Of a stretch of 6,182 nt of DNA, positions 1-6,088 are shown one piece after another. The notes under the pieces were generated by a model. That model searched no databases, was not told the origin of the DNA, and saw only the letters and a program-made list of their open reading frames with translations. The DNA comes from Prevotellaceae bacterium (lineage in GTDB: Bacteria > Bacteroidota > Bacteroidia > Bacteroidales > Bacteroidaceae): the NCBI GenBank assembly GCA_030536165.1, contig JAUNQM010000155.1:226-6407 (forward strand), in the 5' to 3' direction. Position numbers and translations under genes: made by a program. The first letter of the stretch is position 1. The number at the start of each line of letters is the position of its first letter.

Positions 1-1
1 A

Positions 2-655
2 TTCTTTTTGCTGGGATTGGTCGTGGCATTGACGGTTTTCTATGTTGCACTTGAGTGGGGAGGCGACCCTACGAAGGACTCTACCGAGGAAAAAGACATC
101 CTTAGGCATATCACACATGAGCTGGACATGATTCCATTGATGAAGGAAACGCCAAAAGTGATTAAGCATAGGGATAAGATTGAGGAACAAAAGGTGGAGG
201 AAATAAAGGTTGCTGACGAACTGCAAGACCTTGAAAAGAATGAAGACACAGACGTGAAACTGACGTTTCAGGAAGAGATACCCGAAGTGAAAGAGCGAAA
301 CGACCCTCTTTCGCAGGTGGAGATGACAAAACAGCAAGCCGACTCGGTGTTCCGTATAGTAGAGCAACTGCCGGAATATCCCGGTGGAATGGTCGAATTT
401 ATGAAGTGGCTTACTAAGAATCTTCAGTATCCGACAGCAGCGCAACGACGCAACATACAAGGCACATGCCATGTGTCGTTCATCGTGAACACTGACGGAA
501 CAATATCGAATGTGAAGATAGAAAAACACCTTCATGCCCTCTGCGACGGCGAAGCACTACGCGTGATAAACAAGATGCCGAAATGGAAACCAGGCAAGAT
601 GAAAGGCGAGCCTGTGAGGACGAAGGTGATGATTCCGATAGTGTTTAAGATTTAA
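2..655 (+). CDS. TonB-family energy transducer, 5' end missing (C-terminal 217 residues)
   Basis: TonB-type proteins pass the energy of the inner-membrane ExbB-ExbD complex to outer-membrane TonB-dependent receptors. The frame is open from base 2, and the first visible residues are already hydrophobic (FFLLGLVVALTVFYVAL), which is the single N-terminal membrane anchor. The TTG at 8 lies inside this segment, so the true start is upstream, probably only some 15-20 codons away by comparison with Bacteroidales relatives. Numbering from that TTG, residues 20-115 form a periplasmic linker rich in Glu and Lys. Residues 123-215 form the TonB C-terminal domain, beginning PEYPGG and containing VNTDGTISNVKI, EALRVI and MPKWKPGK and ending IPIVFKI. 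The domain is intact and the stop is TAA. The linker is acidic and basic, not the Pro-rich type of E. coli TonB. No exbB or exbD gene is visible, so the receptor it serves cannot be told. The family is secure. Confidence 0.9.
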   Translation, partial: FFLLGLVVALTVFYVALEWGGDPTKDSTEEKDILRHITHELDMIPLMKETPKVIKHRDKIEEQKVEEIKVADELQDLEKNEDTDVKLTFQEEIPEVKERNDPLSQVEMTKQQADSVFRIVEQLPEYPGGMVEFMKWLTKNLQYPTAAQRRNIQGTCHVSFIVNTDGTISNVKIEKHLHALCDGEALRVINKMPKWKPGKMKGEPVRTKVMIPIVFKI

Positions 656-672
656 GATAGTTGTTTAGTTTC

Positions 673-701
673 TTCGATGTTTCGATAATTCGATGTTTCG
701 A
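673..701. repeat. Tandem 13-bp direct repeat in the gap after the TonB gene
   Basis: TTCGATGTTTCGA occurs twice, at 673-685 and 689-701, separated by TAA, giving a 16-bp period. Each copy contains TCGA half-sites, so the stretch is also partly self-complementary. It lies 18 bases past the TonB stop and 72 bases before the next start. The rest of the 656-772 gap is A/T-rich with no clear terminator and no promoter close to the Bacteroidetes consensus. Similar TTCGATG-type runs occur in intergenic regions of this group, as I recall. The function is unknown. Confidence 0.7.
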
Positions 702-772
702 GTTCAAAGCACATGTCTTAACTTCTTTAACTCCAAATAATAAACCGCATAACCGCAAAACAACAAAAAGAT

Positions 773-1747
773 ATGATTTACAATGCAAGTGAAGTATTAG
801 AAAAGGTGAATGGATATCTGGCACGTAGGCCTTTCGACAGACAACCTGCCAGCCTCTACGAACCAGTGAAATACGTGCTTTCTATTGGTGGAAAACGCGT
901 GCGCCCAGTGTTGATGCTGATGGCTTACAACCTCTTCAAGGACGATGTTGATTCAATCCTTTCGTCGGCATTGGCTTTGGAAACGTATCACAACTACACT
1001 CTGCTGCACGACGACTTGATGGATGATTCAGATGTAAGGCGTGGATTCCCAACGGTTCATAAGAAGTGGGATGCCAACACAGCTATCCTCTCAGGCGATG
1101 CAATGCAAGTGTGCGCCTTTCTGATGATGCAGGAGAACCCGACGAACCTCAAAGAAGTGCTGCGGTTATTCTCCGTTACAGCGCTTGAGATTGGCGAGGG
1201 ACAACAGTACGACATGGACTTTGAAACCCGCAGCGACGTGACTGAGGAGGAGTACATTGAGATGATACGACTCAAGACGAGCGTGTTGCTTGCATGTGCG
1301 ATGAAGATTGGCGGACTTTTAGCAGAGGCTCCACAAGCCGACTTGATAAACCTGTATAAGTTTGGCGAGAAGACGGGCTTGGCTTTCCAGTTACAAGACG
1401 ACTACCTCGATGTGTATGGCGACCCAAAGGTATTCCGCAAGAATCTCGGTGGCGACATTGTGTCGAACAAAAAGACGTACATGCTCATAAACGCACTCAA
1501 TCGTGCAAATACAAGTCAGCGTGCAGAACTCGACAAATGGATTTCGGCAAAGGATTTCGATCGCGAAGAGAAGATTGCAGCCGTGACAAAGCTCTACGAT
1601 GAGATAGGAATACGCGAACTCAGCGAGCAGAAAGTGAATGCATACTTCGAGGAAAGCCAACGCTATCTCAATGCCATTGGCGTGGCTGACGAAAAGAAAA
1701 ACGAACTCCGCACATTCACGGCACAACTGATGAACAGGGCGTATTAG
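773..1747 (+). CDS. Polyprenyl (short-chain isoprenyl) diphosphate synthase
   Basis: This cytosolic trans-prenyltransferase condenses isopentenyl diphosphate with allylic diphosphates to make farnesyl or longer prenyl diphosphates for quinones and cell-wall lipid carriers. All hallmark motifs of the 324-residue protein are present: GGKRVRP (39-45), the first Asp-rich motif HDDLMDD with Asp80, Asp81 and Asp84 followed by Arg89-Arg90, SGDAM (107-111), Lys168-Thr169, the second Asp-rich motif QLQDDYLD (207-214) with Asp209, Asp210 and Asp213, and GGDIVSNKKT (226-235). Tyr75 sits five residues before the first Asp. A bulky aromatic residue there is known to limit chain length, so a C15-C20 product is more likely than a long-chain one; this is inference. 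The ATG at 773 gives the normal family length and follows an A-rich leader without a Shine-Dalgarno sequence, as usual in Bacteroidetes. It could be named ispA or idsA, but the product cannot be fixed from sequence. Confidence 0.93.
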   Translation: MIYNASEVLEKVNGYLARRPFDRQPASLYEPVKYVLSIGGKRVRPVLMLMAYNLFKDDVDSILSSALALETYHNYTLLHDDLMDDSDVRRGFPTVHKKWDANTAILSGDAMQVCAFLMMQENPTNLKEVLRLFSVTALEIGEGQQYDMDFETRSDVTEEEYIEMIRLKTSVLLACAMKIGGLLAEAPQADLINLYKFGEKTGLAFQLQDDYLDVYGDPKVFRKNLGGDIVSNKKTYMLINALNRANTSQRAELDKWISAKDFDREEKIAAVTKLYDEIGIRELSEQKVNAYFEESQRYLNAIGVADEKKNELRTFTAQLMNRAY

Positions 1748-1774
1748 TCTTTTGTAAGTTGAGGCCTACCCCTA

Positions 1775-1796
1775 TCCCCTCCCAAAGGGAAGGGGA
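1775..1796. repeat. GC-rich hairpin of an intergenic repeat
   Basis: TCCCCTCCC (1775-1783) pairs with GGGAAGGGGA (1787-1796) around an AAA loop, with one bulged A at 1790. That gives nine base pairs, seven of them G-C. It starts 28 bases after the polyprenyl synthase stop. There is no T-tract on either side, so it is not a standard Rho-independent terminator. The G-rich strand read in reverse (GGGAGGGGATAGGGGTAGG) is a pattern I recall as dispersed between genes in Bacteroidetes. It could still slow transcription or protect the upstream mRNA 3' end. Confidence 0.65.
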
Positions 1797-1816
1797 CCTG
1801 AAACCTGAAACTTGAA
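1796..1816. repeat. 7-bp tandem repeat, three units
   Basis: ACCTGAA is repeated three times in a row: 1796-1802, 1803-1809 and 1810-1816, the last with one C-to-T change. The array abuts the GC-rich hairpin and overlaps it by one base. Related 7-mers, TTGTAAG (1822-1828) and CTGTAAA (1829-1835), continue the pattern in degenerate form up to the tatD start. No coding function is apparent. Confidence 0.7.
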
Positions 1817-1841
1817 ACCAATTGTAAGCTGTAAATTTTAT

Positions 1842-2624
1842 ATGATTCCATATATTGACACACACACTCATCTCGACGGCGAGGAATTCATCGACGACAT
1901 TGCAGAGGTGGTTCAACGATGTAAAGATGCTGGTTGCACCAAGGCATTCATACCGGCAATCGACCTCAAAGGCTTGCCTCGCATAAATCAGTTGTGCGAT
2001 GAATATAAGGGCTGGGCATACCCTATGATAGGTTTGCACCCTGAGGAAGTGAAGGAAGATTATAAGGAGATACTGCAACAAATGCACGATATCCTTGCTG
2101 CAGATACCTCTAAATATATTGCCATTGGAGAAGTGGGGGTGGACTTTTACTGGAGTCGCGACTTTTACGAAGAACAGCTTGAAGTGTTTGAAGAGCAGGT
2201 GAAATGGGCTGTGGAGTTCAACCTTCCGCTGATGATTCACTGCCGCAAAGGTCAAGCTGAGATGGTGAAGATATTGAGAAAATACGAAAAAGAACTCTTT
2301 GGCGGAGTGTTTCATTGCTTCACTGGCAACGAACAAGAGGCAAAAGAACTGCTTTCGTTTGATCGTTTCGTGCTCGGCATAGGTGGTGTGCTTACATTCA
2401 AAAAGAGCCATCTGCCTGAGGTCTTGCCAGCAGTAGTGCCGCTTTCACGCATCGTGCTTGAGACCGATTCGCCTTACATGGCTCCAGTGCCAAAGCGCGG
2501 AGAGAGGAATGAAAGTTCGTTTATACCTTATATAATAAGTCGTCTTGCCGAAGCATACGCGACGACTGAAGAAGAAATCTGTAACCAAACAAACAACAAC
2601 GTATATAAACTATTTAAGATTTAA
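1842..2624 (+). CDS. tatD: TatD-family metal-dependent hydrolase (YcfH-like)
   Basis: TatD-family enzymes are cytosolic TIM-barrel metallohydrolases with DNase activity in characterised members. Despite the name they are not part of the Tat export machinery. The 260-residue product has the whole metal-site set: DTHTHLD (6-12, His8 and His10), Glu97 in IGEVGVDFY, His133 in MIHCR, His158 in FHCFTG, and Asp209 in ETDSPYMAP. The late stretch VLETDSPYMAPVPKRG most resembles E. coli YcfH among the paralogues, so the symbol stands for the family only. I chose the ATG at 1842 because it places DTHTH at the usual distance from the N-terminus. The in-frame TTG at 1812 would translate part of the upstream repeat. 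A gap of only four bases to the alkaline phosphatase suggests co-transcription and probably translational coupling. The 94-base upstream gap has no convincing promoter. Confidence 0.92.
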   Translation: MIPYIDTHTHLDGEEFIDDIAEVVQRCKDAGCTKAFIPAIDLKGLPRINQLCDEYKGWAYPMIGLHPEEVKEDYKEILQQMHDILAADTSKYIAIGEVGVDFYWSRDFYEEQLEVFEEQVKWAVEFNLPLMIHCRKGQAEMVKILRKYEKELFGGVFHCFTGNEQEAKELLSFDRFVLGIGGVLTFKKSHLPEVLPAVVPLSRIVLETDSPYMAPVPKRGERNESSFIPYIISRLAEAYATTEEEICNQTNNNVYKLFKI

Positions 2625-2628
2625 TATT

Positions 2629-4284
2629 ATGAAGAAGATTTTATTTGCAGTATTGTTCGGCATGTTTGCCGTAGCAAGCAATGCACAAGATGTGGAAAAC
2701 GTGAAGCCAGTGAAGAATGTCATCGTCATGATTCCTGACGGATGTTCACTTGCAACAATATCAACAGCACGTTGGTATCAATGGTACAAGAACCCAAATG
2801 CACCAAAGCTTGCTATCGACCCATATATCTGCGGAACTGTCCGAACCACTTGCTCTAACGCCCCAATTGGCGACTCAGCACCTACAACGTCGTGCTACAT
2901 GACTGGATACCCAAGTCTTGCAGGATGGGTATCGACATATCCAAAGGCTGACCCAAAGAACGATATCTATCCTATGGATTCCACTCGTGCATATCAACCG
3001 TTGACTACTGTGCTTGAGGCTGCTCGTCTGCTGAAAGGCAAGGCTACGGGTCTTGTAACGACATGCCAGTTTGCTCATGCAACACCTGCCGACTGCTCTG
3101 CCCACAACCACAACCGTGGTGCTAATGCAGAGATTGTGTCGCAGCAGGTACATAATAGCCTTAATGTAGTGATTGGCGGAGGAACAGCCAACATGACCGA
3201 CGAGCACGCAAACTACCTGCGCTCAAAGGGCTATGATGTGCTTAAGAACGACATCGAAGGCCTTCGCACAAACACCAACAATAACATCTTCGCACAGTTC
3301 CGTCATGGCGACATGACCAACGACATCGACCGTGACCCTGCAAAGGAACCGTCGTTGGCAGAGATGACAGAGATTGCAATTAAGAAACTTTCCACCGACC
3401 CTGACGGCTTCTTCCTAATGGTAGAAGGTAGCAAAGTGGATTACAGTGCTCATGCTAACGACCCAATAGGCATGGTGACTGAGTTCCTGGCTTTCGACCG
3501 TGCTTGCGGTGTGGCTCTCGACTTTGCACGCAAAGATGGAAATACAGCTGTCGTAATACTCTCTGACCACGGTAATAGCGGACTCAGCATTGGTCGTAGA
3601 GACTGGCATGGATATTCAGGCGATTCAAAGGAAAAGATGTTCTCTGCCTTGACAAAATGCAAGATAACTTCCGATGAAATGGCTAAAAAGGTCAAAGAGA
3701 CAGAGTTTGAAAACATGCAGAATCTATTCAATGAGTGGTTTGGTTTCACTCTCGATGATAAGGAACTTGAAGCCATTAAATACTGCCGCGAATACAAGAA
3801 AAGTCCAGTGCCAGAGGATGAACGCAAGCAGTATCGCAGTTCGCTCTATAGCAGTGGTCTCGTCAGCATGATTGGACAGTTTGTTACAAAGCGTACAGGT
3901 TTGGCATTCACTACTGGTGGTCACACTGGTGAGGAAGTCTTACTTGCTGCCTATCACCCTGACAGAGACAGCCGCCCATACGGTATGCTCACTAACATCG
4001 AACTTAACCACTACCTCTGCAACCTCTATGGTTTCAGCCACGACGACCTTGACCGTCTTACCGATGAAAACTTTGCTCAGCATACATCGGTGTTCAATGG
4101 CATGAAGTATGAGATAAAAGACAAAGTCCTCACCGTAAAGAAAGGTAAGAAGAAACTTGAGATTAAGCCTAACACAAATATCGTGAAGTTTAATGGCAAC
4201 GACGTAGAACTGCCTACAGTCATTATTTATGTAGATAAGAAGGATATGTTCTATCTGCCAAAGTCTTTGCGCGAAATGTTCTAA
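2629..4284 (+). CDS. Secreted alkaline phosphatase
   Basis: A phosphomonoesterase that releases inorganic phosphate outside the cytoplasm. Residues 1-19 are a Sec signal peptide (MKKILFAVLFGMFAVASNA, cleavage likely after Ala19, with no lipobox). Active-site residues are recognisable: Asp37 in PDG; the Ser83 nucleophile in GDSAPT; His150 and Thr152 in FAHATPA; Glu266, Asp271 and His275 in VEGSKVDYSAHAND; Asp313-His314 in LSDHG; and His432 in GGHTGEE. These match the two-zinc, one-magnesium centre of the PhoA superfamily. A Ser nucleophile argues against the Thr-type PafA enzymes. The protein is 551 residues against 471 for E. coli PhoA. The extra length comes from a long stretch between His314 and His432 and a C-terminal beta-rich extension (about 486-551). 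The ATG at 2629 was chosen because it begins the signal peptide; longer in-frame starts lie inside tatD. Two tandem TAA stops end it. No Pho-type operator was recognised, so phosphate control is unproven. Confidence 0.93.
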   Translation: MKKILFAVLFGMFAVASNAQDVENVKPVKNVIVMIPDGCSLATISTARWYQWYKNPNAPKLAIDPYICGTVRTTCSNAPIGDSAPTTSCYMTGYPSLAGWVSTYPKADPKNDIYPMDSTRAYQPLTTVLEAARLLKGKATGLVTTCQFAHATPADCSAHNHNRGANAEIVSQQVHNSLNVVIGGGTANMTDEHANYLRSKGYDVLKNDIEGLRTNTNNNIFAQFRHGDMTNDIDRDPAKEPSLAEMTEIAIKKLSTDPDGFFLMVEGSKVDYSAHANDPIGMVTEFLAFDRACGVALDFARKDGNTAVVILSDHGNSGLSIGRRDWHGYSGDSKEKMFSALTKCKITSDEMAKKVKETEFENMQNLFNEWFGFTLDDKELEAIKYCREYKKSPVPEDERKQYRSSLYSSGLVSMIGQFVTKRTGLAFTTGGHTGEEVLLAAYHPDRDSRPYGMLTNIELNHYLCNLYGFSHDDLDRLTDENFAQHTSVFNGMKYEIKDKVLTVKKGKKKLEIKPNTNIVKFNGNDVELPTVIIYVDKKDMFYLPKSLREMF

Positions 4285-4300
4285 TAACCCACGGCCATCA

Positions 4301-5488
4301 ATGCAATACGATATAAATAAGATAAGAGAAGACTTCCCTATTCTGTCGAGGACGGTTTATGACAAGCCGCTTATATACCTCGACAATGCTGCCACGACAC
4401 AGAAACCTAAATGCGTCGTGGATGCATTGGTGGATGAATACTATTCCGTTAATGCCAACGTCCACCGTGGCGTACACTATCTTTCGCAGCAAGCCACCGA
4501 CTTGCACGAAGCGGCACGAGAGACCGTCCGCGCATTTATCAACGCCCGTTCAACCAACGAGATTGTCTTTACGCGCGGAACAACTGAAAGCATTAACCTT
4601 ATAGCAAGTTCGTTTGCTCGCTACATAGGCATTTCCCGTGGCGACGAGGCGGAAGTCATTGTGAGCACTATGGAGCACCACTCCAATATCGTGCCGTGGC
4701 AACTCAACGGATTCAAGGTTAAGGCTTTCACCACGCTTGATGAATTCCGTGCTCTTATCAATAGTCGCACACGCATTGTCAGCGTCACAAGTGTCAGCAA
4801 TGTCTTAGGTGAAAGGAATCCAATTTCTGAAATCATCAACATCGCCCATGCTAACGGCATACCAGTGCTTGTTGATGGCGCACAAAGCACTCCGCATTTC
4901 GAGACCGATGTGCAGGCGATTGACAGCGATTTCTATGTGTTCAGCGGTCATAAGTTGTATGGTCCTACAGGCATCGGCATCCTTTATGGCAAGGAAGATT
5001 GGCTTGACAAGTTGCCACCATATCAGGGTGGGGGCGAGATGATTAAGACTGTGACCTTCGAGAATACGACCTTCGAAGAACTTCCGTTTAAGTTTGAGGC
5101 AGGCACACCTGACTACATCGCTACTCATGGACTTGCCAAAGCTATCGACTATCTCAATGCTATTGGTTTGGAAAACATTGCAATCCACGAAGCCACACTA
5201 CGTGATTACTGCGTGAGCAGATTGAAAGAGATAGATGGACTTACTATTTATGGCAACCCACAAGAGGCTGTAATCAGTTTCAATCTCGACGGAATCCATC
5301 ACCTTGACGTAGGCACACTGCTCGACCGTCTCGGCATTGCCGTCCGCACTGGTCATCATTGTGCGCAGCCGCTTATGCAGCGTCTCGGAGTAGAGGGAAC
5401 TGTAAGAGCATCATTCGCGCTCTACAATACAAAGGAAGAAATAGATACCCTTGTAGCAGGGTTACAACGTGTGAAGAGCATGTTTTAG
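4301..5488 (+). CDS. sufS: Cysteine desulfurase SufS (PLP-dependent)
   Basis: SufS removes sulfur from L-cysteine, giving alanine and an enzyme persulfide that feeds Fe-S cluster assembly by the Suf system in the cytosol. Visible motifs are YLDNAATTQKP (26-36), NVHRGVHYLS (53-62), MEHHSN with His126 facing the cofactor, VDGAQ with Asp192, SGHKLYGPTG with Lys218 as the Schiff-base lysine, RTGHHCAQP with Cys354 as the persulfide cysteine, and substrate-binding Arg369 in TVRASFALYNT. The order and the RTGHHC loop mark it as group II (SufS/CsdA), not IscS/NifS. It is 395 residues against 406 in E. coli; the shortfall lies between His126 and Asp192. The ATG at 4301 gives the usual N-terminus and starts 16 bases after the phosphatase stop, so it is probably in the same transcript. 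No sufB, sufC, sufD or sufE gene is in the window. CsdA-type function cannot be fully excluded. Confidence 0.94.
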   Translation: MQYDINKIREDFPILSRTVYDKPLIYLDNAATTQKPKCVVDALVDEYYSVNANVHRGVHYLSQQATDLHEAARETVRAFINARSTNEIVFTRGTTESINLIASSFARYIGISRGDEAEVIVSTMEHHSNIVPWQLNGFKVKAFTTLDEFRALINSRTRIVSVTSVSNVLGERNPISEIINIAHANGIPVLVDGAQSTPHFETDVQAIDSDFYVFSGHKLYGPTGIGILYGKEDWLDKLPPYQGGGEMIKTVTFENTTFEELPFKFEAGTPDYIATHGLAKAIDYLNAIGLENIAIHEATLRDYCVSRLKEIDGLTIYGNPQEAVISFNLDGIHHLDVGTLLDRLGIAVRTGHHCAQPLMQRLGVEGTVRASFALYNTKEEIDTLVAGLQRVKSMF

Positions 5489-5502
5489 TTCAATTTCAAA
5501 CC

Positions 5503-5535
5503 GCAAATTAGGGATTTTCCGATAGCAAATAGGGG
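5503..5535. repeat. Imperfect direct repeat upstream of the lipoprotein promoter (possible operator)
   Basis: GCAAATTAGGG (5503-5513) recurs as GCAAATAGGGG (5525-5535), with starts 22 bp apart, about two helical turns. The second copy ends eight bases before the TTTG box at 5543. Two similar sites on one DNA face just upstream of a promoter would suit an activator or repressor dimer. An inverted pairing also exists here (5514-5520 with 5533-5539), but it has no T-tract. The assignment is inference. Confidence 0.4.
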
Positions 5536-5542
5536 AAATATA

Positions 5543-5574
5543 TTTGTTTCGTAAGAAAATAATAATTACTTTTG
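5543..5574 (+). promoter_or_regulatory. Bacteroidetes-type (sigma-ABfr) promoter for the lipoprotein gene
   Basis: TTTG at 5543-5546 is followed after exactly 20 bases by TACTTTTG at 5567-5574. These match the known Bacteroidetes housekeeping promoter, a -33 TTTG and a -7 TAnnTTTG. The start site would fall near 5580, giving a leader of about 20 bases before the ATG at 5602. The leader is A-rich with no Shine-Dalgarno sequence, as is typical for the group. This is the only promoter in the window that fits the consensus in full, and it makes the lipoprotein a separate transcription unit from sufS. Confidence 0.75.
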
Positions 5575-5601
5575 CATCGTGAAACATTAAATAGCAAAAA
5601 G

Positions 5602-5997
5602 ATGAAAAAGATTTTGATGATTGCAGTTTGCGCTTCTTTGCTGCTCACATCGTGCAGTTCTTACACCGCATCAGGTATGATGACAGGCGGAACCATCGGT
5701 TCACTTGTAGGTAACATCGTCGGAGGTCGTCACTCCAGCAGCTATGGTGCATTGATAGGTATGGCAGCTGGTGCTGCTGTGGGTGCAGCTGTCGAGAAAG
5801 CAGAAACTACGAAAGCTGAACGTGCTGCTGAGGCAAGGTATAATCAGCACAAGCAGGCTTACACGCGCCAGTATTATGAGCGCAATGGCAACGGAACAAG
5901 AAGCGGAGGCGACGTAAATACACAGCCAGAGGTTGTAGATCCATCGAAGTATGTAGATCCAACCAATAGCGGCGACGACCGTATAGAGATAAAGTAA
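5602..5997 (+). CDS. Small glycine-zipper lipoprotein
   Basis: A 131-residue envelope lipoprotein of unknown exact role. It has a lipoprotein signal peptide, MKKILMIAVCASLLLTSC, with lipobox Leu15-Thr16-Ser17-Cys18; Cys18 would be lipidated. Residues 25-64 form a glycine zipper with repeated small residues (GGTIGSLVGNIVGG, then YGALIGMAAGAAVGAAV), resembling the Gly-zipper domains of the 17-kDa surface antigen and OmpA-linked families; it probably inserts in or packs against a membrane. A short charged Lys/Glu/Ala helix follows (65-85), then a polar, disordered-looking tail containing VDP twice and NSGDDR near the end. The ATG at 5602 starts the signal peptide; the in-frame TTG at 5572 lies within the promoter and is rejected. 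It has its own promoter and terminator, so it is monocistronic. Related Bacteroidales proteins I recall continue well past an NSGDDR motif, whereas this one stops seven residues after it begins. Confidence 0.85.
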   Translation: MKKILMIAVCASLLLTSCSSYTASGMMTGGTIGSLVGNIVGGRHSSSYGALIGMAAGAAVGAAVEKAETTKAERAAEARYNQHKQAYTRQYYERNGNGTRSGGDVNTQPEVVDPSKYVDPTNSGDDRIEIK

Positions 5998-6019
5998 GAC
6001 GTTTACGAAATAAGTTATT

Positions 6020-6051
6020 AGAGGGATAGTTATTGGCTTTCCCTCTTTTTT
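6020..6051 (+). terminator. Rho-independent terminator of the lipoprotein gene
   Basis: AGAGGGA (6020-6026) pairs with TCCCTCT (6040-6046), and two further pairs form across a T-T mismatch (AG with CT). The loop is short and A/T-rich, and the stem runs straight into six T residues (6046-6051). It begins 22 bases after the lipoprotein stop codon. Confidence 0.85.
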
Positions 6052-6088
6052 GTGCTTTGTAGTTTTACTCACACTTTCAGTGCTACTG

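Noticed and set aside
644..655. TTTAAGATTTAA shared by the ends of the TonB gene and tatD (2613-2624)
   Set aside because: Both are codons for Phe-Lys-Ile followed by TAA, so the match is a coincidence of C-terminal residues and codon use.
743..757. AACCGCA repeated twice just before the polyprenyl synthase start
   Set aside because: Two 7-base copies with an 8-base period in an A-rich leader can arise by chance. No further copies or pairing partner support a function.
1832..1839. TAAATTTT as a -7 promoter box for tatD
   Set aside because: It matches seven of eight positions, but the nearest TTG boxes are badly spaced and transcription would start at or after the ATG. A/T-rich start context is the simpler explanation.
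1812..1841. Earlier TTG start for tatD
   Set aside because: It would add ten residues encoded by the intergenic repeat. The ATG at 1842 gives the normal family N-terminus ending in DTHTHLD.
1716..2411. Long open frame on the minus strand across tatD (231 codons)
   Set aside because: It is antisense to a clear TatD-family gene with all catalytic motifs, and its translation is rich in Cys, His and Phe with no recognisable domain. Part of it also reads the intergenic GC-rich repeat. It is a shadow frame.
2545..2628. Earlier in-frame start for the alkaline phosphatase inside tatD
   Set aside because: The added 28 residues are Lys/Arg/Thr-rich and would bury the signal peptide. The ATG at 2629 begins a textbook signal peptide.
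5514..5539. Hairpin after sufS as its terminator
   Set aside because: The 7-bp stem includes a G-T pair, the loop is 12 bases, and no T-tract follows. It also overlaps the repeat interpreted as a possible operator.
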